This document shows, piece by piece, positions 51,548-60,547 of a stretch of 64,000 nt of DNA. A model generated the notes under the pieces. It was given only the letters and a program-made list of their open reading frames with translations, was not told the DNA's origin and searched no databases. The position numbers were made by a program, and so were the translations under genes. Origin of the DNA: Kluyvera intermedia (lineage in GTDB: Bacteria; Pseudomonadota; Gammaproteobacteria; Enterobacterales; Enterobacteriaceae); NCBI RefSeq assembly GCF_034424175.1, contig NZ_CP139986.1, forward strand, positions 4,278,001 through 4,342,000, given 5' to 3'. Each line of letters opens with the position of its first letter. Within the stretch, counting starts at the first letter, position 1.

Positions 51548-52546
51548 ATGAAGATTAAAGCAACAATGGAACGAATCCCGGGTGGGATGATGCTTATCCC
51601 GTTATTGTTAGGGGCAATTTTAAATACCTTTGCACCGAGCACTGGCGAATATTTTGGTTCTTTCACCAAAGGTATGATTGGCGGAACAGTCCCTATTCTG
51701 GCGGTCTGGTTCTTCTGTATTGGGGCATCCATTGATTTACGTGCCACCGGTACGGTATTACGCAAATCTGGCGCACTGGTACTGACCAAAATTGCGGTGG
51801 CGTGGGTCGTGGCAATGATTGCTGCGATGTTTATTCCAGACACCGGGATCCAGACCGGATTCTTTGCCGGGCTGTCGGTTCTGGCTATCGTTTCTGCGAT
51901 GGATATGACCAACGGTGGGCTGTATGCCAGCCTGATGAATCAATACGGCACTAAAGAAGAGTCTGGTGCGTTCGTGCTGATGTCTCTGGAATCTGGCCCG
52001 CTGATGACCATGGTTATCCTCGGTTCCGCAGGCCTGGCATCGTTTGAGCCGCACCACTTTATTGGTGCCGTGCTGCCATTCCTGATTGGTTTTGCGCTGG
52101 GCAACCTCGACCACGACCTGCGTTCTTTCTTCAGCAAAGCTACGCCGGTGCTGATTCCGTTCTTCGGTTTCGCGCTGGGTAACACGATTAATCTGAACGT
52201 CATCCTCGACACCGGCCTGCTGGGTATCGTACTGGGCGTGGCGGTGATCATCATCACCGGTATCCCACTGATTATCGCCGACCGCGTGATTGGTGGCGGT
52301 AATGGTACCGCTGGTGTTGCTGCCTCCTCCGCCGCCGGTGCTGCCGTGGCGAACCCGGTGATTATTGCGCAGATTAACCCGTCATTCGCCCCAGTTGCCG
52401 CGTCAGCCACGGCATTGGTTGCCGCCAGCGTGATTGTTACGGCGATTCTGGTGCCGATTATTACCGCGCTGTACGCCAAACGTTACGGCAAGCCGCAATC
52501 AGCTGAAAATAAAACAGAAAGCGCTCAACAGCCCGCGCATCACTAA
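51548..52546 (+). CDS. kdgT: 2-keto-3-deoxygluconate permease
   Basis: A 332-residue KdgT-family proton symporter for 2-keto-3-deoxygluconate, a product of pectin and uronate breakdown. It is very similar to E. coli KdgT (327 residues) through most of its length: IPGGMMLIPLLLGAIL at residue 10, DMTNGGLYASLMNQYGTKEESGAF near 118 and FGFALGNTINLNVI. About ten membrane segments. GAGG lies seven bases before the ATG. In E. coli kdgT maps elsewhere, near metal transport genes, so this is a relocated or second copy. Confidence 0.9.
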   Translation: MKIKATMERIPGGMMLIPLLLGAILNTFAPSTGEYFGSFTKGMIGGTVPILAVWFFCIGASIDLRATGTVLRKSGALVLTKIAVAWVVAMIAAMFIPDTGIQTGFFAGLSVLAIVSAMDMTNGGLYASLMNQYGTKEESGAFVLMSLESGPLMTMVILGSAGLASFEPHHFIGAVLPFLIGFALGNLDHDLRSFFSKATPVLIPFFGFALGNTINLNVILDTGLLGIVLGVAVIIITGIPLIIADRVIGGGNGTAGVAASSAAGAAVANPVIIAQINPSFAPVAASATALVAASVIVTAILVPIITALYAKRYGKPQSAENKTESAQQPAHH

Positions 52547-52548
52547 TC

Positions 52549-52652
52549 TGTCCCCTCGCCCCTATGGGGAGAGGGTTAGGGTGAGGGGAGATATGCACGC
52601 TGTACCCTCACCCCGGCCCTCCCCCTGCAAGGGAGAGGGGAAAACATCCCCT
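52549..52652. repeat. Inverted pair of dispersed palindromes after kdgT
   Basis: Two elements of the CCCTCACCC type in inverted order (GGGAGAGGGTTAGGGTGAGG and CCCTCACCCCGGCCCTCCCC). They follow the kdgT stop directly. Confidence 0.85.
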
Positions 52653-52789
52653 CGTTTTCTGACCATTCGTCAACCAAACTCCGGATAACACCGACAAATG
52701 CAGGGTTTTGTTGTATCATTAGGGCCATTTTCGGCGATTTGCCGTTTTACAGGCCCTTGCCTTTCGCACTGCACTTTTAAGGATATCCC

Positions 52790-53125
52790 ATGTCATTACC
52801 CCATTGCCCACAATGCAACTCCGAATACACCTATGAAGACAACGGCATGTTTATCTGCCCGGAATGCGCACACGAGTGGAATGATGCTGAACCCGCAGCC
52901 GACAGTGACGAGCTGATTGTCAAAGATGCCAACGGCAACCTGCTGGTCGATGGCGACAGCGTGACCGTGATTAAAGACCTGAAGGTCAAAGGCAGCTCTT
53001 CAATGCTGAAAATCGGCACCAAAGTGAAGAATATCCGTCTGGTGGAAGGCGATCACAACATCGATTGCAAAATCGACGGTTTCGGCCAGATGAAGCTGAA
53101 ATCTGAGTTTGTGAAAAAGAACTGA
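52790..53125 (+). CDS. yjdM: YjdM (PhnA) zinc-ribbon protein
   Basis: A 111-residue cytoplasmic protein almost identical in layout to E. coli YjdM, formerly PhnA. The N-terminal zinc ribbon has CPQC at residues 6-9 and CPEC at about 24-27; the rest is an SH3-like domain (DELIVKDANGNLLVDGDSV). Despite the old name it is not needed for phosphonate breakdown in E. coli. AAGGA precedes the ATG. Confidence 0.94.
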   Translation: MSLPHCPQCNSEYTYEDNGMFICPECAHEWNDAEPAADSDELIVKDANGNLLVDGDSVTVIKDLKVKGSSSMLKIGTKVKNIRLVEGDHNIDCKIDGFGQMKLKSEFVKKN

Positions 53126-53142
53126 TTTCTGTGCGGTACTGT

Positions 53143-53230
53143 ATTGCCGGATGGCGCTTAGCTTATCCGGCCTACAGGGTGCACAGTTCGTTGTAGGCCG
53201 GATAAGATGCGCAGCATCGCCATCCGGCAA
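53143..53230. repeat. REP pair (BIME) between yjdM and yjdN
   Basis: Two inverted REP sequences, ATTGCCGGATGGCGCTTAGC and GGCCGGATAAGATGCGCAGC, separated by a short spacer. Confidence 0.9.
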
Positions 53231-53305
53231 TCCCCCCGCCCCGCTTCGCCCCCTGAACCAACTCGCACTACACTTACTGGGCTATCCTTACCTGAGGTAA
53301 CGATC

Positions 53306-53752
53306 ATGCCATTAAGTCCGTATCTCGCTTTTTCCGGCAACTGCGCCGACGCTATCGCCTACTACCAACAGGCGTTGGGCGCGGAGCTACGCTACAAAAT
53401 GACCTTCGGCGAAATGCCCCCCTCCGCCATGGATGATGAAGGTGGCTGCCCGTCCGGCCTCAAATTCCCCGACAGCGCTATCGCCCACGCCAACGTGTCG
53501 ATTGCCGGCAGCGACATCATGATGAGCGATTCCGTCTCAAAAAATGACCTCCACTACACCGGTTTCACCCTGGTGCTCGACACCCAGGACGTCAAAGAAG
53601 GCAAACGGTGGTTCGATAACCTTGCTGCCAACGGCAAGGTGGAGATGCCCTGGCAGGAAACCTTCTGGGCGCACGGCTTTGGTCGCGTGGTCGACCGGTA
53701 CGGCGTGCCGTGGATGATTAACGTCGTCAAACAGCAGGAGCCAACGCTCTAA
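53306..53752 (+). CDS. yjdN: YjdN (PhnB) glyoxalase-fold protein
   Basis: A 148-residue protein of the vicinal-oxygen-chelate fold (3-demethylubiquinone-methyltransferase-like), matching E. coli YjdN (147). Conserved PYLAFSGNCADAIAYYQQALGAE opens the protein, and IAHANVSIAGSDIMMSD and WFDNLAANGKVEM follow. The start at 53306 fits the family; the open frame upstream lies in the REP region. Function unknown, and not required for phosphonate use in E. coli. Confidence 0.92.
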   Translation: MPLSPYLAFSGNCADAIAYYQQALGAELRYKMTFGEMPPSAMDDEGGCPSGLKFPDSAIAHANVSIAGSDIMMSDSVSKNDLHYTGFTLVLDTQDVKEGKRWFDNLAANGKVEMPWQETFWAHGFGRVVDRYGVPWMINVVKQQEPTL

Positions 53753-53756
53753 TCCC

Positions 53757-53780
53757 ACGGGAGGCACGGCCTCCCGTCTT
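53757..53780 (+). terminator. Terminator after yjdN
   Basis: Perfect 9-bp stem ACGGGAGGC / GCCTCCCGT with ACG loop, followed by CTT. It isolates yjdN from the phosphonate operon. Confidence 0.7.
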
Positions 53781-53811
53781 GTCATCGAAACCCCGCCAAT
53801 TATTCATCGCC

Positions 53812-53840
53812 CAGTCATGTTCCGTTAACCCAAACGTCAC
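53812..53840 (+). promoter_or_regulatory. Pho box upstream of phnC
   Basis: Three 7-base half-sites, CAGTCAT, CGTTAAC and ACGTCAC, are spaced exactly 11 bp apart, as PhoB requires. They end 44 bp before the phnC ATG. Phosphate starvation should therefore switch on phnC-O. Confidence 0.7.
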
Positions 53841-53884
53841 ACTACTTCGCCACGATGGAGCCACTTTTTTGAAGGGGTTCCAGC

Positions 53885-54673
53885 ATGCAAACGATCATTC
53901 GCGTTGAAAAGCTCAACAAGACGTTCAATCAGCATCAGGTGCTGCACGCCATCGACCTGAACGTACACGCCGGTGAGATGGTCGCTCTGCTTGGGCCGTC
54001 CGGTTCTGGCAAATCCACCCTCTTACGCCATCTGAGCGGCCTGATTGTTGGCGATAAAACGCCGGAGTGCCACGTCGAGTTATTGGGCAAGACGGTGCAA
54101 AAGGCAGGCCGTCTGGCACGCGATATTCGCAAAAGCCGCGCCCACACTGGCTACATCTTCCAGCAGTTCAACCTGGTCAACCGCCTGAGCGTGCTGGAGA
54201 ACGTGTTGATTGGCGCGCTCGGCAGCACGCCGTTCTGGCGTACCTGTTTTAACTGGTTCAGCCGCGAGCAAAAGCAGCGAGCATTGCAGGCATTGACCCG
54301 CGTGGGTATGGCACACATGGCCCACCAGCGTGTTTCAACTCTCTCCGGCGGCCAGCAGCAGCGCGTGGCAATTGCCCGGGCGCTGATGCAGCAGGCGAAG
54401 GTGATTCTGGCCGATGAACCGATTGCCTCACTGGACCCGGAATCAGCGCGCATCGTGATGGACACCCTGCGCGACATCAACCAGACCGATGGCATCACCG
54501 TGGTGGTGACGCTGCACCAGGTCGACTATGCGCTGCGCTACTGCGAACGCATCGTCGCGCTGCGTCAGGGACATGTGTTCTACGACGGTAGCAGCCAACA
54601 GTTTGATAACGAACGTTTTGACCATCTCTACCGCAGCATTAACCGCGTCGAAGAGAACGCGCAGGCTGCCTGA
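53885..54673 (+). CDS. phnC: Phosphonate ABC transporter ATPase PhnC
   Basis: A 262-residue ABC ATPase that powers phosphonate import with PhnD and PhnE. Walker A GPSGSGKST is near residue 37, signature LSGGQQQR near 154 and Walker B VILADEPIASLD. AAGGGG precedes the start, and a Pho box lies upstream. First gene of the phn operon. Confidence 0.97.
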   Translation: MQTIIRVEKLNKTFNQHQVLHAIDLNVHAGEMVALLGPSGSGKSTLLRHLSGLIVGDKTPECHVELLGKTVQKAGRLARDIRKSRAHTGYIFQQFNLVNRLSVLENVLIGALGSTPFWRTCFNWFSREQKQRALQALTRVGMAHMAHQRVSTLSGGQQQRVAIARALMQQAKVILADEPIASLDPESARIVMDTLRDINQTDGITVVVTLHQVDYALRYCERIVALRQGHVFYDGSSQQFDNERFDHLYRSINRVEENAQAA

Positions 54674-54696
54674 CTCCCCACGATTGAGGAATGGAA

Positions 54697-55713
54697 ATGA
54701 GCTATAAAACGGTTGCCGCGCTGGCCTTTACCAGCCTGTTTAGCCTCAGCACCCTGTTTGCCCCGGCACACGCCGAAGAGCAGGAAAAAGCGCTGAACTT
54801 CGGCATTATTTCGACGGAATCACAGCAGAATTTAAAGCCGCAATGGGAACCGTTCCTGAAGGACATGGAAAAGTCGCTGGGTGTAAAGGTTAACGCCTTC
54901 TTCGCGCCAGACTATGCCGGGATCATCCAGGGCATGCGTTTTAATAAAGTGGATATCGCCTGGTACGGCAACCTCTCGGCGATGGAAGCGGTGGATCGTG
55001 CTAACGGCCAGGTGTTTGCCCAGACCGTCGCCGCCGACGGCTCCCCGGGTTACTGGAGTGTGCTGATCGTCAACAAAGACAGCCCAATCAATAACCTTAA
55101 CGACCTGCTCGCCAAACGCAAAGAACTCACTTTCGGCAACGGCGACCCGAACTCCACCTCAGGTTTCCTCGTCCCGGGTTACTACGTCTTCGCCAAAAAC
55201 AATATCTCCGCCAGCGACTTCAAACGCACGGTCAACGCCAGTCACGAAACCAACGCGCTGGCGGTTGCTAATAAGCAGGTCGATGTGGCGACCAATAACA
55301 CCGAAAACCTCGACAAGCTGAAGACTTCCGCACCAGAGAAATTGAAAGCGCTGAAGGTTATCTGGAAATCCCCTCTGATCCCGGGCGACCCGATTGTGTG
55401 GCGTAAGAATCTGTCCGAAGAGACCAAGGACAAGATCTACAAATTCTTTATGGGCTACGGCAAAACGCCGGAAGAAAAAGCGGTGCTGGAACGTTTGGGC
55501 TGGGCACCGTTCCGCGCCTCCAGCGACCTGCAGTTGCTGCCGATTCGTCAGCTGACGCTGTTTAAAGAGATGCAGACGGTGAAGGGCAACAGCACGCTGA
55601 ACGAGGGCGAAAAGGCCACGAAGACCGCCGATATCCAGGCGCGGTTGAACGACCTTGACCGCACGACGGCGGCGATTGGTGCGATGACGTCCGTGAGCAA
55701 AGCAGTGCAGTGA
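54697..55713 (+). CDS. phnD: Phosphonate-binding periplasmic protein PhnD
   Basis: A 338-residue solute-binding protein (same length as E. coli) that captures phosphonates such as 2-aminoethylphosphonate. Signal peptide about 1-26, ending AHA. Binding-site region with NGDPNSTSGFLVPGYYVF near residue 150. The start at 54697 has GAGGA six bases upstream; the ATG two codons earlier is too close to it. Its last codons (SKAVQ and stop) have been copied twice in the repeats downstream. Confidence 0.96.
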   Translation: MSYKTVAALAFTSLFSLSTLFAPAHAEEQEKALNFGIISTESQQNLKPQWEPFLKDMEKSLGVKVNAFFAPDYAGIIQGMRFNKVDIAWYGNLSAMEAVDRANGQVFAQTVAADGSPGYWSVLIVNKDSPINNLNDLLAKRKELTFGNGDPNSTSGFLVPGYYVFAKNNISASDFKRTVNASHETNALAVANKQVDVATNNTENLDKLKTSAPEKLKALKVIWKSPLIPGDPIVWRKNLSEETKDKIYKFFMGYGKTPEEKAVLERLGWAPFRASSDLQLLPIRQLTLFKEMQTVKGNSTLNEGEKATKTADIQARLNDLDRTTAAIGAMTSVSKAVQ

Positions 55714-56070
55714 TCTTTTCCCCCCTCTCCCTCTGGGAGAGGGCCGGGGTGAGGGAAAATCGGTACGGAGCCGCCCCCTCACCCTAACCCTCTCCCCATA
55801 AGGGAGAGGGAACTCAGGAACCAAAGCAGTGCAGTGATCATTCCCCCTCTCCCTCTGGGAGAGGGCCGGGGTGAGGGAAAATCGGTACGGAGCCGCCCCC
55901 TCACCCTAACCCTCTCCCCATAAGGGAGAGGGAACTCAGGAACCAAAGCAGTGCAGTGATCTTTTCCCCCTCTCCCTCTGGGAGAGGGCCGGGGTGAGGG
56001 AAAATCGGCACGGAGCCGCCCCCTCACTCTAACCCTCTCCCCATAGAGGAGAGGGAACTCAGGAACCACG
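55699..56070 (+). repeat. Three tandem units containing the phnD 3' end and two palindromes
   Basis: The sequence AAAGCAGTGCAGTGATC recurs at 55700, 55824 and 55946 (124 and 122 bp apart). The first copy is the end of phnD; the others are non-coding duplicates. Each unit then holds CCTCTCCCTCTGGGAGAGG with a GGCCGGGGTGAGGG tail and a CCCTCACCCTAACCC element. It fills the 367-bp phnD-phnE gap; no gene is present. Confidence 0.95.
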
Positions 56071-56080
56071 GAGCCAAACC

Positions 56081-56863
56081 ATGCAACATACCATTACCGT
56101 TCCCCCACCCAAGCGCAGCTGGTTCTCGCTGATCAGCTGGGCCATCCTGCTCGCGGTGCTCGTCGTCTCCTGGGAAGGGGCGGAAATGAATCCGGTAACC
56201 CTGTTCACCGACGCGGGCAACATGGCGACCTTCGCCGCCGACTTCTTCCCGCCGGACTTTAGCCAGTGGCAGGACTACCTCAAAGAGATGGCCGTAACCC
56301 TGCAAATCGCCGTCTGGGGTACTGCTCTCGCCGTCGTTCTCTCCATTCCCTTTGGCCTGATGAGCGCCGAAAATCTGGTGCCGTGGTGGGTTTACCAACC
56401 GATGCGCCGCCTGATGGACGCCTGCCGCGCCATTAACGAAATGGTTTTCGCCATGCTGTTCGTCGTCGCCGTCGGTTTAGGCCCATTCGCCGGGGTGATG
56501 GCGCTGTTCATCCATACCACCGGGGTACTGTCTAAGCTGCTGTCTGAAGCAGTAGAAGCCATTGAACCCGGCCCGGTTGAAGGGATTCGCGCCACCGGCG
56601 CCAACAAAATTGAAGAAATTATCTACGGCGTCCTGCCGCAGGTGATGCCGCTTTTAATCTCCTATTCGCTGTACCGTTTTGAGTCCAACGTCCGCTCCGC
56701 CACGGTGGTCGGCATGGTGGGCGCAGGCGGGATTGGCGTGACGTTATGGGAAGCGATTCGCGGCTTTCAATTCCAGCAAACCTGCGCATTGATGGTGCTT
56801 ATCATCGTCACCGTCAGCCTGCTGGATTTTCTATCACAGCGTTTGCGTAAGCACTTTATCTGA
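56081..56863 (+). CDS. phnE: Phosphonate ABC transporter permease PhnE
   Basis: A 260-residue inner-membrane permease with about six helices and the ABC-permease loop EGIRATGANKIEEIIYGVLPQ near residue 167. The frame is intact; E. coli K-12 carries an 8-bp duplication that silences phnE, and no such change is present here. It lies after a long repeat insert, unlike the usual short phnD-phnE gap. Its ribosome site (GGAGCC) is about nine bases before the ATG. Confidence 0.95.
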   Translation: MQHTITVPPPKRSWFSLISWAILLAVLVVSWEGAEMNPVTLFTDAGNMATFAADFFPPDFSQWQDYLKEMAVTLQIAVWGTALAVVLSIPFGLMSAENLVPWWVYQPMRRLMDACRAINEMVFAMLFVVAVGLGPFAGVMALFIHTTGVLSKLLSEAVEAIEPGPVEGIRATGANKIEEIIYGVLPQVMPLLISYSLYRFESNVRSATVVGMVGAGGIGVTLWEAIRGFQFQQTCALMVLIIVTVSLLDFLSQRLRKHFI

Positions 56864-56883
56864 TTAGCGAGGTCTTGTTGACT

Positions 56884-57609
56884 ATGCACCTGTCTACACA
56901 TCCGACCAGTTATCCCACACGTTATCAAGAGATTGCCGCTCACCTGGAACAAGAGCTGCGTCAGAACTACCGCTGCGGCGACTATCTGCCCGCCGAGCAT
57001 CAGCTGGCGGCGCGCTTTGAAGTGAACCGTCACACCCTGCGCCGCGCTATCGACCAGTTGGTCGAAAAAGGCTGGGTGCAGCGCCGTCAAGGCATCGGCG
57101 TACTGGTGCTGATGCGCCCGTTCGACTACCCGCTCAATGCACAGGCACGCTTTAGCCAGAACCTGCTCGATCAGGGCAGCCATCCCACCAGCGAGAAGCT
57201 GCTGTCGGTGCTGCGTCCGGCCTCCGGGCATATCGCCGACGCGCTGGGGATTACCGAGGGCGACAACGTTATCCACCTGCGCACCCTGCGCCGGGTCAAC
57301 GGCGTGGCGCTGTGCCTTATCGACCACTACTTTGCTGACCTCACCCTGTGGCCGCAACTGCAAAGTTTCAGCAGCGGTTCACTGCATGACTTCCTGCGCG
57401 AACAGTCCGGTATTGCGCTCAAACGCAGCCAGACCCGTATCAGCGCACGCCGGGCGCAGGCCAAAGAGAGCCAGCGGCTGGAAATCCCCAACATGGCGCC
57501 GCTTCTGTGCGTGCGCACCCTGAACCACCGTGAAGGCGATGATCAGGTGATGGAGTACTCCGTCAGCCTGACTCGCGCCGACATGATTGAATTTATTATG
57601 GAGCACTGA
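56884..57609 (+). CDS. phnF: GntR/HutC-type regulator PhnF
   Basis: A 241-residue repressor-like protein. The N-terminal winged helix-turn-helix is about 15-80 (YLPAEHQLAARFEVNRHTLRRAIDQLVEKGWVQRR in two stretches), and the C-terminal HutC/UTRA ligand domain about 95-235. It equals E. coli PhnF from the ATG at 56884. It probably senses a phosphonate-related ligand. phnG begins directly after its stop. Confidence 0.95.
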   Translation: MHLSTHPTSYPTRYQEIAAHLEQELRQNYRCGDYLPAEHQLAARFEVNRHTLRRAIDQLVEKGWVQRRQGIGVLVLMRPFDYPLNAQARFSQNLLDQGSHPTSEKLLSVLRPASGHIADALGITEGDNVIHLRTLRRVNGVALCLIDHYFADLTLWPQLQSFSSGSLHDFLREQSGIALKRSQTRISARRAQAKESQRLEIPNMAPLLCVRTLNHREGDDQVMEYSVSLTRADMIEFIMEH

Positions 57610-58062
57610 ATGCACGCCACTATTGCTCACCGTCAGCACTGGATGTCGGTGCTGTCCCATAGCGATCCCGCAAGCCTCGCAGAAAAAATGGTCGCCCTGA
57701 ATATCACCGCCGAATACGACGTCATTCGTGCGCCAGAAACCGGACTGGCTCAGCTTCAGGGCCGAATGGGCGGCATTGGCGATCGTTTTTTTGCCGGTGA
57801 CGCCACCTTGACCCGCGCTGCCGTGCGCCTCGGCGACGGCACGCTGGGCTACAGCTGGATCCTCGGACGCGACAAATCGCATGCCGAACGCTGCGCGCTG
57901 CTCGATGCCCTACTCCAGCAGCCGACTCACTATCAAACCTTACTTGAAACCCTGATTACCCCGCTGGAAGCCGACCGCACGGCACGCATTGCCGCGCGTC
58001 AGGCTGAAATCAACGCCAGCCGGGTCGACTTCTTTACGCTGGTTCGCGGAGATAACGCATGA
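57610..58062 (+). CDS. phnG: C-P lyase core subunit PhnG
   Basis: A 150-residue subunit of the PhnGHIJ carbon-phosphorus lyase core complex. With PhnI, PhnH and PhnL it attaches ribose triphosphate to the phosphonate. It starts one base after the phnF stop, with GGAG in the phnF end, and overlaps phnH by 4 bp (ATGA). The length matches E. coli. Confidence 0.96.
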   Translation: MHATIAHRQHWMSVLSHSDPASLAEKMVALNITAEYDVIRAPETGLAQLQGRMGGIGDRFFAGDATLTRAAVRLGDGTLGYSWILGRDKSHAERCALLDALLQQPTHYQTLLETLITPLEADRTARIAARQAEINASRVDFFTLVRGDNA

Positions 58063-58643
58063 CCCTGGAAACCGCTTTTTCATTTCCCGTGCAGGATGCC
58101 CAGCACAGCTTTCGTCGCCTGTTAAAAGCGATGAGCGAGCCGGGCGTGATTGTCGCACTGCATCAACTCAAACATGGCTGGCAGCCGCTGAACGTCGCCA
58201 CCACCAGCGTGCTGCTGACGCTCGCCGATAACGACACGCCGGTGTGGCTGGCAGGCGCGCTGCATAACGATATCGTCAGCCAGAGCCTGCGTTTTCACAC
58301 CAACGCACCGCTGGTGGAACAGCCGCAGCAGGCCACTTTCGCAGTATCCAATGACACCATCAGCCGTGAGCAACTCGACGCGCTGTGCGCCGGCAGCGCC
58401 GTTGCGCCGGAAACCAGCGCCACGCTGATAGTCCAGGTCGCCAGCCTCAGCGGTGGCCGCATGTTGCGTCTGACCGGTGCGGGCATCGCCGAGGAACGGA
58501 TGATCGCCCCGCAGCTACCGGACTGCATCCTGCATGAATTGACCGAACGCCCGCACCCGTTCCCGCTCGGTGTCGATCTGATCCTCACCTGCGGCGAGCG
58601 GCTGTTAGCCATTCCGCGCACCACTCACGTAGAGGTTTGCTGA
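58059..58643 (+). CDS. phnH: C-P lyase core subunit PhnH
   Basis: A 194-residue PLP-transferase-like fold protein that forms part of the PhnGHIJ core but lacks known catalysis of its own. The conserved N-terminus FPVQDAQHSFRRLLKAMSEPG is present. Translational coupling to phnG through ATGA; phnI begins one base after its stop. Confidence 0.96.
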   Translation: MTLETAFSFPVQDAQHSFRRLLKAMSEPGVIVALHQLKHGWQPLNVATTSVLLTLADNDTPVWLAGALHNDIVSQSLRFHTNAPLVEQPQQATFAVSNDTISREQLDALCAGSAVAPETSATLIVQVASLSGGRMLRLTGAGIAEERMIAPQLPDCILHELTERPHPFPLGVDLILTCGERLLAIPRTTHVEVC

Positions 58644-58644
58644 T

Positions 58645-59709
58645 ATGTACGTTGCCGTCAAAGGGGGCGAGAAGGCGATTGAAGCCGCTCACCAGCTCCA
58701 GGAAAGCCGACGCCGGGGCGATACCGCGCTACCGGAACTCTCCGTCGCCCAGATAGAAAACCAGCTGAATCTGGCAGTTGACCGGGTGATGACCGAAGGC
58801 GGCATTGCCGACCGCGAACTGGCGGCACTGGCGTTAAAGCAGGCCAGCGGCGATAACGTCGAAGCTATTTTTCTGCTGCGCGCCTACCGTACCACGCTGC
58901 CAAAGCTGGCGGTAAGCGAGCCGCTCGACACCCGTAAAATGCGCCTTGAGCGGCGTATCTCTGCGGTCTACAAAGATGTGCCTGGCGGGCAACTGCTTGG
59001 CCCCACCTACGATTACACTCACCGTCTGCTGGATTTCACACTGCTGGCAAACGGTGAAGCCCCAGCGCTGAAAACCGAAGACGGCGAGCACGCGCCCGCG
59101 CCGCATGTGTTCAGCTTGCTGGAAAATCAGGGTCTGGCAAACGCCGAAGCCTACCACGGCACCCTGCCTGACGACATTACCCGCACGCCACCGGTTTACC
59201 CGTGCTCACGCTCGTCCCGCTTGCAACAGCTAATGCGCGGCGATGAGGGCTATCTGCTGGCGCTGGCCTACTCCACCCAGCGCGGCTACGGACGTAATCA
59301 CCCGTTTGCCGGGGAAATTCGCAGTGGCTATCTCGACGTGGAAATTGTGCCTGAGGAGCTGGGTTTTGCGGTGAACGTCGGCGAACTGCTGATGACCGAG
59401 TGCGAAATGGTCAACGGTTTCGTCGACCCCGCGGACGCACCGCCGCACTTCACCCGTGGCTACGGCCTGGTGTTCGGCATGAGCGAGCGCAAAGCGATGG
59501 CGATGGCGTTGATCGACCGCGCGTTACAGGCCCCGGAATACGGCGAGCATGCTATCGGCCCGGCACAGGATGAAGAGTTCGTGCTGGCGCACGCTGACAA
59601 CGTTGAGGCCGCAGGCTTTGTCTCGCACCTCAAACTCCCTCACTACGTCGATTTCCAGGCCGAACTGGAACTGTTAAAACGCCTGCAACGGGAGCAGAAC
59701 CATGGCTAA
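58645..59709 (+). CDS. phnI: C-P lyase core subunit PhnI (nucleosidase)
   Basis: A 354-residue subunit with purine-nucleosidase activity; in the pathway it displaces adenine from ATP to make alpha-D-ribose-1-methylphosphonate-5-triphosphate. Conserved TYDYTHRLLDFTLLANGE and the RGYGRNHPFAGEIRSGY segment near residue 210 are present. It overlaps phnJ by 8 bp. Confidence 0.96.
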   Translation: MYVAVKGGEKAIEAAHQLQESRRRGDTALPELSVAQIENQLNLAVDRVMTEGGIADRELAALALKQASGDNVEAIFLLRAYRTTLPKLAVSEPLDTRKMRLERRISAVYKDVPGGQLLGPTYDYTHRLLDFTLLANGEAPALKTEDGEHAPAPHVFSLLENQGLANAEAYHGTLPDDITRTPPVYPCSRSSRLQQLMRGDEGYLLALAYSTQRGYGRNHPFAGEIRSGYLDVEIVPEELGFAVNVGELLMTECEMVNGFVDPADAPPHFTRGYGLVFGMSERKAMAMALIDRALQAPEYGEHAIGPAQDEEFVLAHADNVEAAGFVSHLKLPHYVDFQAELELLKRLQREQNHG

Positions 59710-60547
59710 TCTCAGCGGCTATAACTTTGCCTATCTTGATGAGCAGACCAAGCGCATGATTCGTCGCGCGATCATGAAAGCGGTGGCGATCCCCGGCTAT
59801 CAGGTGCCGTTCGGCGGCCGTGAAATGCCGATGCCTTACGGCTGGGGCACCGGTGGGATCCAACTAACTGCTAGCGTGATCGGCGAATCTGACGTGCTGA
59901 AAGTCATCGATCAGGGCGCGGATGACACCACCAACGCCGTGTCGATCCGCAACTTCTTCCAGCGCGTGACCGGCGTTCACACCACCGACGCGACCTGTGA
60001 CGCGACGCTTATTCAGACCCGCCATCGGATCCCGGAAACACCGCTGGTTGAGGATCAGATCCTTATCTTCCAGGTACCGATCCCTGAACCGCTGCGCTTT
60101 ATCGAGCCGCGTGAAACCGAAACCCGCACCATGCACGCGCTGGAAGAGTACGGCGTGATGCAGGTGAAGCTGTATGAAGATATCGCCCGCTTCGGCCATA
60201 TCGCCACCACCTACGCCTATCCGGTGAAGGTCAACGACCGCTATGTGATGGACCCGTCGCCGATCCCGAAATTTGATAACCCGAAGATGGACATGATGCC
60301 CGCGCTTCAGTTGTTTGGCGCCGGGCGCGAAAAACGCATCTACGCCGTACCGCCGTATACCCGCGTAGAGAGTCTCGATTTCGACGACCATCCGTTTACC
60401 GTGCAGCGCTGGGACGAGCCGTGCGCCATCTGCGGATCGACCCATAGCTATCTTGATGAAGTGGTACTGGATGATAGCGGCAACCGGATGTTTGTCTGCT
60501 CCGATACCGACTACTGCCGCCAACAGAGCGAGGCAAAAAAAGCATGA
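59702..60547 (+). CDS. phnJ: Radical-SAM C-P lyase PhnJ
   Basis: A 281-residue radical-SAM enzyme that cleaves the carbon-phosphorus bond. The unusual C-terminal cysteine set is fully conserved: C241, C244 and C266 for the 4Fe-4S cluster (ACAICGS, MFVCSD) and C272 (DYCRQQ) for the thiyl radical, at the same numbers as E. coli. It overlaps phnI by 8 bp and phnK by 4 bp. Confidence 0.98.
   Translation: MANLSGYNFAYLDEQTKRMIRRAIMKAVAIPGYQVPFGGREMPMPYGWGTGGIQLTASVIGESDVLKVIDQGADDTTNAVSIRNFFQRVTGVHTTDATCDATLIQTRHRIPETPLVEDQILIFQVPIPEPLRFIEPRETETRTMHALEEYGVMQVKLYEDIARFGHIATTYAYPVKVNDRYVMDPSPIPKFDNPKMDMMPALQLFGAGREKRIYAVPPYTRVESLDFDDHPFTVQRWDEPCAICGSTHSYLDEVVLDDSGNRMFVCSDTDYCRQQSEAKKA

Noticed and set aside
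53207..53305. N-terminal extension of yjdN
   Set aside because: The sequence lies in a REP element and is not part of the conserved protein; start placed at 53306.
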